Assembly: GCF_019443105.1 (NCBI RefSeq)
Contig: NZ_JAHZIJ010000007.1
Location: 1-64,000, forward strand
DNA length: 64,000 nucleotides
Direction: 5' to 3'
Origin: Paenibacillus oenotherae
GTDB taxonomy: Bacteria; Bacillota; Bacilli; Paenibacillales; Paenibacillaceae
Below, piece after piece: positions 39,094 to 47,048 of this stretch (positions are counted from its first letter, which is position 1; each line of letters begins with the position of its first letter). Made by a program: the position numbers and the translations under genes. The notes beneath the pieces were generated by a model that saw only the letters and a list, made by a program, of their open reading frames with translations, ran no database searches and was not told the origin of the DNA.

Positions 39094-39187
39094 GCCGCGG
39101 GCTGTGGAATTCTGGTCATGCTGCCAATTATAAGTTATACTTATTATAAGTCTATCTTAAAATACTATACTTGGTGGTGCTGCCCTC

Positions 39188-39679
39188 ATGGAGAAATTAC
39201 CCGTTCTGTCTTTGCCGCGAACACGGCTCGAACAGCTGCATGACATCCTGTCCGTCGTTGTACTCGCTTTCTCGATCATTTATTTCATACTCAATTGGTC
39301 CGATCTCCCGCAGACGGTTCCCATTCATTACAACGGACGCGGTGAAGCAGACGGATGGGGCAGCAAAGCTACTCTGCTTATACTGCCGCTGCTATCGCTC
39401 ATTCTGTTCATAGGACTATCCATCCTGAGCAAATACCCGCATAAATTCAACTATCCCTTCAAAATTAATGCCGAGAATGCTCCCCATCAGTATCAAACGG
39501 CGAAGCTGCTGTTAAGCTGGATGAAGGTCGAGCTTGTTCTCCTCTTCGGGTATTTGCAATGGTCCATCATCCAGAATGCACTTGGGCATTCCGCAGGAAT
39601 CGGAGTCTGGCTGCTCCCTGCCGTACTCGTTATCATCTTCGGCACAATCATTATTCATCTCATCCGCATGAAGAGATAA
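39188..39679 (+). CDS. DUF1648 membrane protein
   Basis: 163 residues. Membrane helices are at about 22-40, 60-78, 108-125 and 135-157. Between the first two is LPQTVPIHYNGRGEADGWGSK, the DUF1648 core (P-x-H-[FY]-N-x-x-G-x-x-D-x-W). The domain is common in SdpI-like immunity proteins, but the SdpI C-terminal part is missing. It could be a small signal-sensing or immunity-type membrane protein; nothing nearby confirms this. Confidence 0.8.
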   Translation: MEKLPVLSLPRTRLEQLHDILSVVVLAFSIIYFILNWSDLPQTVPIHYNGRGEADGWGSKATLLILPLLSLILFIGLSILSKYPHKFNYPFKINAENAPHQYQTAKLLLSWMKVELVLLFGYLQWSIIQNALGHSAGIGVWLLPAVLVIIFGTIIIHLIRMKR

Positions 39680-39735
39680 ATGGGAAAAGAAGCTGTCCCC
39701 TAAGTAGATTATTTATCGTTTCAAGCCTAGTAAAA

Positions 39736-39778
39736 AAGCGCGAGTGACAGGGGCATTTCGCCCCTGTCACTCGCGCTT
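39736..39778. terminator. Strong bidirectional terminator
   Basis: AAGCGCGAGTGACAGGGGC pairs perfectly with GCCCCTGTCACTCGCGCTT around loop ATTTC, with an A-run before and a T-containing tract after. Confidence 0.9.
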
Positions 39779-39904
39779 ATTGGTTCATGCTCGCCCACTG
39801 AGCAGGTTAACCAGATATCAGTCATTCTCTTCGCCGCCATAACTGCATCGGCAATAACCCCTCCTGGGAGGTTCCCGGCGTTGCCTTTCCCTTCTTCAAG
39901 TGTG

Positions 39905-40115
39905 GTTGGAAGGCAAAGTGACGGAGTGAGAAGCCTGCGAATGTGCAGGAATTTCGGTTACAAGACGCCATAATGGTGGAATACCTGCGAAAGTACATGA
40001 ATTTAGGGGGAAATCGGCCGATAAGGGGAAATGAAGGTGAAATGCCTGCGCTCTGGCAGGCATTTCACCTTCATGGGGCCAGAAGTGAGCAAAAACCTGC
40101 TGTTTCGCATGTTTC
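39905..40115 (+). repeat. Four-dyad element, copy A4
   Basis: Dyads begin at 39934, 39984, 40045 and 40096, with spacing 50, 61 and 51. The centre is AAATCGGCCGATAAGGGG. The left flank AAGGCAAAGTGACGGAGTGAG is shared with copies A5 and A6. The region 39779-39904 before it holds no gene. Confidence 0.9.
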
Positions 40116-40130
40116 GCTTAGCTCGCATCA

Positions 40131-40472
40131 CTACAAAGTGCTAGAGGCTTGGATCAACAGCTTGGCCAACAGCTCGTAATCAGGCGTATCCCCTTCACGA
40201 ATTTTAAGCCATTTGCGCTCGGCTGGGCCTTCGAATTCCTTGGGGAATTCAAGACCGGTTGCATTCATAATCATAAAGGCAATGGCATCTTTCGACGGCG
40301 AGATAACTGCAGCATAATGTCCATTCTTTAGAAAATGGGGCTTTTTGTATTGTATGCGTTCCGCAGCTTCTGGAATGGATTGATGCACCATTTGGCGCAG
40401 CCGGCTGCCAACCTCGACTTGCCACGGCTGACTCAGATTTTCGATAAAGGCCGCTACTTCCTCGTTCATCAT
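40131..40472 (-). CDS. DUF1801-family protein (YdhG-like)
   Basis: 113 residues. RLRQMVHQSIPEAAERIQYKKPHF and a C-terminal RKWLKIREGD are typical of DUF1801 proteins, which are small, soluble and of unknown function. It starts 4 nt after the TetR-type regulator stop, so the two are cotranscribed and it is a likely member of the regulated operon. Confidence 0.85.
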   Translation of the reverse strand: MMNEEVAAFIENLSQPWQVEVGSRLRQMVHQSIPEAAERIQYKKPHFLKNGHYAAVISPSKDAIAFMIMNATGLEFPKEFEGPAERKWLKIREGDTPDYELLAKLLIQASSTL

Positions 40473-40476
40473 TTCG

Positions 40477-41076
40477 TTACAGCTCCTTCTGTATCGTTAG
40501 TGATCTGGCGAAAACCTTCACGTTCTCTTGTATGAACTGTTCGAGCCCGATACCGGGATAGTTCTCCCCAGCCTCCAAATCGTTCATGAACGCGCCGTAT
40601 TGAGCCATCATGAACGTGAACGCCTGCATGGCGGGGTTCGAACAAACGATCTTGCCTTTCTCGCTCATCGTAATGAAGTAATCTGTCAGCAATGTCAGCA
40701 GTTGATGAGGATTCTGCAGACGGCGTTCTTTAAAGCCGGGAATATGGACCTCATCCTTCAGGGCGATCAGAATCAGCTTGCGGTCATGGTTCATGATGTC
40801 ATGATATTTCCTGCAGATGGCCAGCAAGTCTGCTTCTAACTCCCACACCAGCTGCTCGTTGAAGAGAATTTGAAGCTCCTCGGCATACCGAAAACGTTCA
40901 AGGGCGGTTTCGAGCAGCCTTTGCTTGCTTCCGAAATGCCGAAAAAGGGTCTTTTCACTTAGATCAGCGGCTGAGGCGATTTCTTGCGTTGTAACTGCAT
41001 GATAGCCTCTCTCCGAAATGAGGTCGATCGCAGCCTTCAGCAACTTCTCAGCGCTTCCTTGCTTAGCTTGCCGCAT
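40477..41076 (-). CDS. TetR-family transcriptional regulator
   Basis: 199 residues. The N-terminal TetR helix-turn-helix (about 12-58) reads AAIDLISERGYHAVTTQEIA..ADLSEKTLFRHFGSKQRLL; the rest is a helical ligand domain of unknown specificity. Start: ATG 41076, 7 nt after AGAGGGAG; the longer frame to 41166 runs across the operator and is rejected. First gene of an operon with a DUF1801 protein. Confidence 0.9.
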   Translation of the reverse strand: MRQAKQGSAEKLLKAAIDLISERGYHAVTTQEIASAADLSEKTLFRHFGSKQRLLETALERFRYAEELQILFNEQLVWELEADLLAICRKYHDIMNHDRKLILIALKDEVHIPGFKERRLQNPHQLLTLLTDYFITMSEKGKIVCSNPAMQAFTFMMAQYGAFMNDLEAGENYPGIGLEQFIQENVKVFARSLTIQKEL

Positions 41077-41116
41077 GATCAACTCCCTCTCTCTAAGATA
41101 AGATCCATAATAATAT

Positions 41117-41136
41117 ATGTCAGTGATCACTGACAT
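41117..41136. promoter_or_regulatory. TetR operator, perfect 20-bp palindrome
   Basis: ATGTCAGTGATCACTGACAT is fully symmetric and lies 40 bp upstream of the TetR start, as expected for autorepression. Confidence 0.85.
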
Positions 41137-41179
41137 TATAGTAATCCAAAATGATCTTCCAGTCAATAGACTCCGGCTC

Positions 41180-41452
41180 TTACTCGCGCGAACCCGCTGC
41201 CGTTGCTGGAATCAGCTCATACAGGCTGTCCACCTGGCATCCAACGATATGGGAGATTGATATCGCATTTTTGAGCGACATCACCCTTTTATTATCGATA
41301 AAGTCCGCTATGCGCTCCGTCCTGTACAGCATTCCCTGGGCAAGCTCTTCCACCGTCATTCCCGCTTCAGCCAGCCTTTCCCGCAGCAGACAACGGCCAA
41401 GTTCAATCTTCAATGCCTCTTCACTTCCCTTCCTAATACAAAAGTATGACAA
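41180..41452 (-). CDS. Small XRE-type helix-turn-helix protein
   Basis: Up to 90 residues from TTG 41452; TTG 41413 (77 residues) is an equally possible start. The XRE fold is seen in LGRCLLRERLAEAGMTVEELAQ..LYRTERIADFIDNKRVMSLKNAISISHIVGC, with the IDNKRVMSL phrase common in Bacillales phage-like repressors. It probably regulates a neighbouring gene. Confidence 0.7.
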   Translation of the reverse strand: MSYFCIRKGSEEALKIELGRCLLRERLAEAGMTVEELAQGMLYRTERIADFIDNKRVMSLKNAISISHIVGCQVDSLYELIPATAAGSRE

Positions 41453-41524
41453 TGGAGCGCCCTGCTTAAACCTGTCTGTACGAAATCCATCTGCAATGAT
41501 CCCGTCGTCTGTATTGGGAGCAGA

Positions 41525-42193
41525 TTAGCCCCCTATCTCAGCAATTTGGTCGGATTCGTAAATAAAAACACCCTCTTGCAGCGTACTGCCCTTAACAGCC
41601 ATCGCTCTTGCAACAATCGCAGCGTGAACGGGTCTGTATCGGCGCAATCGGCCACGCATCACGAGCTTGAATAAGGGGCTCAGTATAATGGCGAGCTTCT
41701 CGACAAGCCGGAACTCCTTACGATCGCCAAGCAGCAGCGACGGCCGGAATATATGCAGAGCGGGCAGCCCAATGTCTCTGACGCTCTCCTCAACCTCACC
41801 CTTTACACGGGAATAGAAGTTGCCCGAACGAGGATTAGCGCCAAGTGCGGTAACCATCAGAAACCTCTGTGCCCCGCCCTGTTTGGCAAGCTTCGCCAGA
41901 GCAAGCGGATAGTCGAGATCCACCTTCTTGAATGCTTCTTGTGTTCCGGCTTTTTTGATCGTTGTGCCCAAGGTGCAGTAGACATCGTCCACTTGAAAAT
42001 GCTGCAGGCTGCTCCCTAGCTCGTCAAAATCAACGACAATCTGCTCCATTCGCGGATGCTCCAAGCTTAGAGGATTGCGGACAAGCACCTTTACCTGTGA
42101 ATATTGCTGCTTCTCCAGCAAGTCCTTTAACAGCTGTGCCCCCACTAATCCGCTTGCTCCAGCGAGCAAGGCTGTCTTCCGTTGTTCCGTCAT
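41525..42193 (-). CDS. NAD(P)-binding SDR-like protein (HTATIP2/NmrA type)
   Basis: 222 residues. Rossmann motif LAGASGLVGAQLLKDLL near the N-terminus. CTLGTTIKKAGTQEAFKKVDLDYPLALAKLA and FYSRVKGEVEESV (YxxxK-like) are typical of the HTATIP2-like group. ATG 42193 lies 8 nt after GGAG; GTG 42202 is the alternative. Substrate unknown. Confidence 0.85.
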   Translation of the reverse strand: MTEQRKTALLAGASGLVGAQLLKDLLEKQQYSQVKVLVRNPLSLEHPRMEQIVVDFDELGSSLQHFQVDDVYCTLGTTIKKAGTQEAFKKVDLDYPLALAKLAKQGGAQRFLMVTALGANPRSGNFYSRVKGEVEESVRDIGLPALHIFRPSLLLGDRKEFRLVEKLAIILSPLFKLVMRGRLRRYRPVHAAIVARAMAVKGSTLQEGVFIYESDQIAEIGG

Positions 42194-42302
42194 CGTGATC
42201 ACTCCGATTTGCAGTCAAATTTATGCTTTTATTATGTTTGATCCGGCGATGGTTGTACAGTCGATTAGCAAGTGATGGGCCGGGACAAGCGGGTTGCTCG
42301 TA

Positions 42303-42434
42303 TTACGACCGCTCATCTCGGCCAGCCATCTCAAAGATAGAATCAACGACAAGCGGCAGATTATCCCGCAGGGAGCTGGCTCCCATTACCGAACGCGCAT
42401 GAATGCCCCTCTCGCCGAACACCTCTGAATTATT
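42303..42434 (-). pseudogene. C-terminal fragment of a RidA-family gene
   Basis: On the minus strand the frame ending at TAA 42303-42305 encodes VFGERGIHARSVMGASSLRD followed by NLPLVVDSIFEM, the C-terminal third of RidA/YjgF-type 2-iminobutanoate deaminases, including the conserved Arg. The rest of the gene is missing. The break coincides with the start of the AT-rich island near 42435. Confidence 0.75.
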
Positions 42435-42522
42435 TACAGTCAACCCGTCGTAGCTGCTATAATGATGATAGAATTGGATATATTTATTGGAATTTCACTT
42501 AAAAAGAAAGGAAGATGAAATA

Positions 42523-42753
42523 ATGAGCTTTGATTTTGAAAAAGAGTTTGCTAATGATCATCAGAAAATTATTAAAAAACTCCCTTCTATAATCCTTAGG
42601 GCAAAAGAAAAAAATAAAGATCATGCTTCTGAACTAATTGTTGCCATAGAGGTCTTGAAAGTAACCTTCAGCACTTATATAAGAATTCTAAAAAAGTATG
42701 AGCATTATCAATTAGAAAAATTTCAAGAGCTAGAGAAAAGATTAGATAAGTAA
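42523..42753 (+). CDS. Small helical hypothetical protein in AT-rich island
   Basis: 76 residues, rich in Lys, Glu and Ile, predicted almost wholly helical, without signal or membrane segment. ATG 42523 lies 8 nt after AAAGGAAG; an upstream start at 42487 is unsupported. Codon use is far more AT-rich than that of the window's core genes, which suggests acquisition. I do not recognise a family. Confidence 0.6.
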   Translation: MSFDFEKEFANDHQKIIKKLPSIILRAKEKNKDHASELIVAIEVLKVTFSTYIRILKKYEHYQLEKFQELEKRLDK

Positions 42754-42772
42754 AAAACCTAATTTCTCCTGA

Positions 42773-43126
42773 CCCCTAATTCAACTAGATCGGTACGGGA
42801 AAGATGCTAAAGAGGAAGCAAGACTTCAGATCGTGAAGGCAGCGTTGACGAGTTTGAAGGGGGAACCGTATGTACGAGAACCTCTCGTGGTTCGATTAGG
42901 AATCGCCGTAAATTGCATGTGAGGAAATTCCCTGGCAGACGATCATTACATGAACTATGGCGGTTGCGAGCATGGAAAAATGCCACAACAGGCCGCTAAA
43001 GTCCACGAGAAGGAACTTGAAATTGTGCAAGGGCTGCTAAAAAAGAATAACCCCCGCTTATCCGACAATTCGAAGGAGCAGACCAGTTCATTAAGCGGGG
43101 GGAAAGCAGCGGCCTTAGTCTTGTGA
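42773..43126 (+). pseudogene. Degraded coding-like stretch
   Basis: One frame reads through two segments: 42773-42922 (including KEEARLQIVKAALTSLKGEP) and, after an in-frame TGA, 42923-43126 (including AAKVHEKELEIVQGLLKKNN). No ribosome binding site or start precedes it, and no family was recognised. It may be a broken gene in the island. CCCCCGCTTA/TAAGCGGGGG (43051-43101) also forms a hairpin within it. Confidence 0.3.
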
Positions 43127-43236
43127 ATCATTGGACTTTCAGAGTAGGCCTAATCAATTGTGGCAGATAGATATTAAGTATGGTATGCCCAACTCTGTCA
43201 ATACTTACCGTTCTATTTCATGCGGCAAAATTCGGG

Positions 43237-44247
43237 TTATTTTGACACAGGAATAACTTCTATGACTTGTTGAAAGCTTGTTGACACCAATTTATGCCCT
43301 TCTTTTACGGCTATCATATCCTTTAACAGCTCTTTGTTTTTATGGTTAACAATTATATAGAACTCTCTAAATTTTTTATCCTTATTATTATTTGCAGAAA
43401 TCTCTTTTAAAGTGAGCTCATGTTTCTTGTCTCTAACTAATTTATTATCACTTGAAATTAGCTTAGACTGACCTAAATTATTGACGTAAATCACATCAAT
43501 CATTGCATCCTGTGACAATTTACTAATAGATAGCGTATTATATTCGTCCTGCGTACTTGGTATTGAGTCGATTAATCGTACCTTCACTTTAGTTCCATCG
43601 AAATTTAACCAAGAAAGTGTCGGGTATACATTTCTATACTCTTCTTGTGGTATGTCTAATTTGTGAGTTTGCAGATCTTTTTCAGTAAAAAAATTATTTG
43701 AACTCGCATCTTCAATATACCATCTTATAACCCCAAGACTAGCCCCAGTGTACATATTCCTAGCCTCTTCTATTATAGGGAAAATTATTAATTCTTCACT
43801 AGAACTACTATCCCATTTCACTGAAAAATCAATACTATTGGAGCTTCCTAATTTGGAAGGGAGCTCTATTGCTTTATACCAATCACTCCCTTTTTTTAGT
43901 TTTATATCAGTGACATCTCTCCCTTGAAGGGCGATTAATGTTATATTTGTATCTATTTTAGAATTATCAATCATAAAAGATAAATTTAGTTGGTTTAATT
44001 CATCTCTTTTTAATTTATAATATTGGTTTTTTCCGGTATTGAGTTCTTCAACATTCGAATCAACTAAATTGACTCTGAAATAAATATTTGGCACTTCTGA
44101 ATCTTCTATTTTATTGTCAATTGTGACGGGTGTAATATGATTTTCGCTAACCTTTAATACACTTCTACTACTTGTAGAAGAACAAGAACAAAGAAAAACC
44201 ATTAAAACCATCAACATATTACAATTAAGCCATTTCGCCTTTTTCAT
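43237..44247 (-). CDS. Lipoprotein of unknown function in AT-rich island
   Basis: 336 residues. The signal peptide has lipobox FLCSC (Cys22), so the protein is tethered outside the membrane. The mature part is polar, beta-rich and without a recognised domain (IYFRVNLVDSNVEELN; FPIIEEARNMYTGASLGVIRWYIEDASS; EFYIIVNHKNKELLKDMIAV). GGGGTGA precedes ATG 44247. AT-rich codon use. Directly downstream of a small secreted protein, but an intrinsic terminator separates them. Confidence 0.8.
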   Translation of the reverse strand: MKKAKWLNCNMLMVLMVFLCSCSSTSSRSVLKVSENHITPVTIDNKIEDSEVPNIYFRVNLVDSNVEELNTGKNQYYKLKRDELNQLNLSFMIDNSKIDTNITLIALQGRDVTDIKLKKGSDWYKAIELPSKLGSSNSIDFSVKWDSSSSEELIIFPIIEEARNMYTGASLGVIRWYIEDASSNNFFTEKDLQTHKLDIPQEEYRNVYPTLSWLNFDGTKVKVRLIDSIPSTQDEYNTLSISKLSQDAMIDVIYVNNLGQSKLISSDNKLVRDKKHELTLKEISANNNKDKKFREFYIIVNHKNKELLKDMIAVKEGHKLVSTSFQQVIEVIPVSK

Positions 44248-44277
44248 TTTTCACCCCGAAAATGATAGATATTAAAA

Positions 44278-44297
44278 ACCCTCCAGTAAAGGAGGGT
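44278..44297 (-). terminator. Terminator between the two exported-protein genes
   Basis: On the minus strand ACCCTCC-TTTACT-GGAGGGT is followed by TTTTTAAT. It lies 14 bp past the stop of the small secreted protein. Confidence 0.85.
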
Positions 44298-44310
44298 GCG
44301 AGCCTTATAT

Positions 44311-44796
44311 TTAATAATTCTCTCCATCTACAGTCCAGGCCGAAAAAAAGTCAGAGCCGTTTGTTATAGTGTGGTTGGAGAAAGCTTCCCAATAACCACC
44401 TGCGGTAGATTCAGCTAAGAATTCCACTTCTGCGTCAAAACCTGCTAATCCCAATGCCTGATCACTCTGACCAATGAAATCATTATCATGGAAAAGAGAA
44501 GTGGTTACAGAAGCAACATAAAGAAAGCTCTTAGGATCGGTGACCCCCGTCGCGCTGTATTCATACAAAGGATACGGAGCAGGATTATCGGCGATTGCAC
44601 GAAGCAAAATGCTCTCACCTGTTGCCATTGTTGTGAAAGATGGATCAGACGGTGTGGTTGTATCAGTACCAAATTCAATTCGTTGAGGTATTTGGCTACG
44701 ATCCATATCAGTTGGAATAATTACGTTTGCAAAAGCAGTTGCACTTGAAGCTACCAGTATACCTGCAATAGAGAGTGTTGCGACTAATTTCTTCAT
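44311..44796 (-). CDS. Small secreted protein of unknown function
   Basis: 161 residues. ATG 44796 follows a strong AGGAGG. A classical signal peptide (MKKLVATLSIAGILVASSAT, cleaved after AFA near 24) shows export. The mature 137 residues are acidic, Thr/Ser/Ala-rich, have no Cys and end in SAWTVDGENY. ATGVTDPKSFLYVASVTTSL and a Trp-bearing C-terminus suggest a compact beta fold. No family recognised; the good translation signal implies abundant secretion. Confidence 0.8.
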   Translation of the reverse strand: MKKLVATLSIAGILVASSATAFANVIIPTDMDRSQIPQRIEFGTDTTTPSDPSFTTMATGESILLRAIADNPAPYPLYEYSATGVTDPKSFLYVASVTTSLFHDNDFIGQSDQALGLAGFDAEVEFLAESTAGGYWEAFSNHTITNGSDFFSAWTVDGENY

Positions 44797-45165
44797 TTCG
44801 AAACCTCCTATAAATTTTTTGTATTCCAATTTGTTTGGTACCTACATTCTCCAGCCCGCTAACCTAGATCTGTGACCTTCAAAAATTTACTACATCGTCT
44901 GCTGAGGAATAGCCCCCTCTCTATCATATTCTTTTGCATGTAGCCTCGATTACCCTACTACTGCATATGTCAATCCTGCTGTCTATTTTAAATAACGCAT
45001 TAAACTCCTATAAAGTTGCTAAAATTACAATATTTTATTTTTCTGGCGTATCAACGAGCTAATTGTGACATAACGTGCACGGAAGATTCGTGAGTAGATT
45101 TTCAACCAAAACACTTGCTTGCATTGATATCGTTTGTTAATGAGACGAGAAACATAGACGAGTTC
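44797..45165. other. AT-rich non-coding stretch of the island
   Basis: No open frame with a start signal and no clear structure. The promoter of the secreted-protein gene should lie within the first 150 bp, but I could not pick a convincing -35/-10 pair. Confidence 0.4.
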
Positions 45166-45357
45166 TTAGTCCGTGACCTCGGCGGAATCACTACCTCTAG
45201 GGAAGAACTTGCGTAAGAGCCCATTTCCATTCCTCGTTTGCCCCTTGCCAAGAAGAGTAGATATCTGCGAAATAAACAGCCATCCCTTGGCTGAATTCAA
45301 GCGTAGCGTAGCAGGTAAATTCTTTACCTCGATCAGCGGTTGATCTGTAATGCGCCT
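45166..45357 (-). pseudogene. IS30-family transposase remnant
   Basis: Two minus-strand frames together give the C-terminal part of an IS30 transposase: TADRGKEFTCYATLEFSQG then AVYFADIYSSWQ (containing the second DDE Asp), followed after a frameshift by NGLLRKFFPRGSDSAEVTD, matching the usual NGLLRxxFPKGTD. The rest of the gene and both ends are gone, so it is dead. Confidence 0.8.
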
Positions 45358-45401
45358 TGTAGGAACTGGTCGGCTACAACACTGAAGGCGTTCCCTCATA
45401 G

Positions 45402-45500
45402 AGTAAGCTGTATCTGGGATTCGGAGGGCTGAATGAACGGGATATGGAGCGCGGCATTCAATTGCTGGCAGAGGCCTGGTCGGGGGTATTGGGCGGTTAA
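45402..45500 (+). pseudogene. C-terminal fragment of a MocR/GntR-type PLP aminotransferase regulator
   Basis: The frame ending at TAA 45498-45500 encodes KLYLGFGGLNERDMERGIQL then LAEAWSGVLGG, the typical last 30 residues of MocR-family (PdxR-like) proteins. Nothing of the preceding 400 or so residues remains. It marks the right edge of the island. Confidence 0.7.
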
Positions 45501-45689
45501 CCTCGCAGCTGTGTTGGAATAGTAGTTGATCCTGCCCCTGGCGGCTATGTTACACTAGCATACATAGGAATGCGGGAGAGAGAACAAGCGGTCTGTTAGC
45601 GAAACACCGCGCGCTGAAGCTGCGCACGGAGTGATAAAGCCGGGCAGCCGTCATGCAGCGCCGCATCGCACACTGGAAGGAAAGATGAT
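45501..45689 (+). promoter_or_regulatory. Structured GC-rich leader before exoA
   Basis: GCGGTCTGTTAGCGAAACACCGC and GCGCTGAAGCTGCGC form two adjacent hairpins after GGGAGAGA (about 45573-45630). They lie between the likely promoter region and exoA. No known riboswitch is confirmed. Confidence 0.3.
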
Positions 45690-46451
45690 ATGAAGCTGGT
45701 ATCTTGGAATGTGAATGGCCTCAGAGCCTGTGTGAATAAAGGATTCAATGATTATTTCAAGGAAGTGGATGCCGATATATTCTGCGTACAGGAGACGAAG
45801 CTGCAGGAAGGGCAAATTATGCTGGATCATGGCGAGGAATATGCGCAGTATTGGAATTACGCGCTTAAGAAGGGATACTCGGGCACTGCTATCTTTACTA
45901 GAATAAAGCCGTTGTCGGTCTATTACGGTCTGGAAGAGGATGGGGAGCCTGAGGGTCGGGTCATCACGCTGGAATTCGAACATTACTATCTCGTGAATGT
46001 GTATACGCCAAATGCGAGGCGTGATCTCTCCAGACTGGATTACCGGTTGGAATGGGAGGATCGCTTCCTGACCTATCTCCGGCAATTGGACAGCCGAAAG
46101 CCCGTCATCGTCTGCGGCGATCTGAATGTCGCCCATCAAGAGATCGATCTGAAGAACCCCAAGTCCAACCGCAACAATTCCGGCTTTACCCTGGAAGAGC
46201 GGGGCAAGATGACGCAATTGCTGGAGGCCGGATTTATTGATACGTTCAGACACTTCTACCCCGACCGGATGGATGCCTACACATGGTGGTCCTATATGCC
46301 CAAGGTGAGGGAGAGGAACGTAGGCTGGCGGATTGATTATTTCCTCGTCTCCTCCCAATTGCAATCTTCCTTGCTGGATGCAGCCATTGATGCGCATACG
46401 ATGGGCAGCGATCATTGTCCTATCGTGCTTCATATTGCAGATAAGCATTAG
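45690..46451 (+). CDS. exoA: Exodeoxyribonuclease III
   Basis: 253 residues, as for ExoA/Xth enzymes. MKLVSWNVNGLRA (Asn7), QETKLQ (catalytic Glu), GDLNVAHQEIDL (Asp and Asn) and the terminal GSDHCPI (Asp-His pair) make up the AP-endonuclease active site. It cleaves at abasic sites in base excision repair. AAGGAAAG precedes ATG 45690. Confidence 0.96.
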   Translation: MKLVSWNVNGLRACVNKGFNDYFKEVDADIFCVQETKLQEGQIMLDHGEEYAQYWNYALKKGYSGTAIFTRIKPLSVYYGLEEDGEPEGRVITLEFEHYYLVNVYTPNARRDLSRLDYRLEWEDRFLTYLRQLDSRKPVIVCGDLNVAHQEIDLKNPKSNRNNSGFTLEERGKMTQLLEAGFIDTFRHFYPDRMDAYTWWSYMPKVRERNVGWRIDYFLVSSQLQSSLLDAAIDAHTMGSDHCPIVLHIADKH

Positions 46452-46457
46452 TGTATA

Positions 46458-46961
46458 TTAAACAGCATCAGCGCGAGCAAAAAACGTCTCGATCTGTTCG
46501 CGGTGATGCCCGTCATGACTGATAAATTCCCAGAGCAGGTAGCCAAGTGAATACAGGCTTCCAGTCCGGGGGCAATTCGTATAACCGTTTACTGCAATCG
46601 GTCGAAAAAATTGCTCCTCCGTCATCCCGCCGAGCCTGCGTACCAGTTCGCCTCTTGTCTCCCCTGCCTGCTGCAAGAGCGCGGAGGGTGATATTCCTGA
46701 TCGCGCATAGGCGGATGAAGCCGCATTGTAGTTGTCATGATCGGGAAATTGAACACTTCCGCCAGAGGCAGCTGAGACCTGCGGCAGCACATCTGCAAGG
46801 AGGTATTCATCCCACTTCATCAGATGGGCGACAATCTCCGCCGCACACCATTTGTCTTCCTTGATTGGTCTGTGCCAGCCTTGCCCGATGCTAGCCAGCG
46901 ATGCGTACCACTGCGCTAATTCGCTCAACTGCTGAATGAGCTCGTCCCGCTTTTTATCCAT
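46458..46961 (-). CDS. DinB-superfamily protein
   Basis: 167 residues forming the four-helix DinB/YfiT-like fold: RPIKEDKWCAAEIVAHLMKWDEY, with the first metal-binding His, and EFISHDGHHREQIE, with two more His. Start: ATG 46961 after AGGAGGG. Family members are putative metal-dependent hydrolases or thiol transferases; the exact role is unknown. Confidence 0.85.
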   Translation of the reverse strand: MDKKRDELIQQLSELAQWYASLASIGQGWHRPIKEDKWCAAEIVAHLMKWDEYLLADVLPQVSAASGGSVQFPDHDNYNAASSAYARSGISPSALLQQAGETRGELVRRLGGMTEEQFFRPIAVNGYTNCPRTGSLYSLGYLLWEFISHDGHHREQIETFFARADAV

Positions 46962-47048
46962 TGAATACCCTCCTGCAACACGTATATAGCAGCATTGTAG
47001 CGTACAAACCACGACATCCTTATGTCATGATTGTGGAGCCCGCAATAG

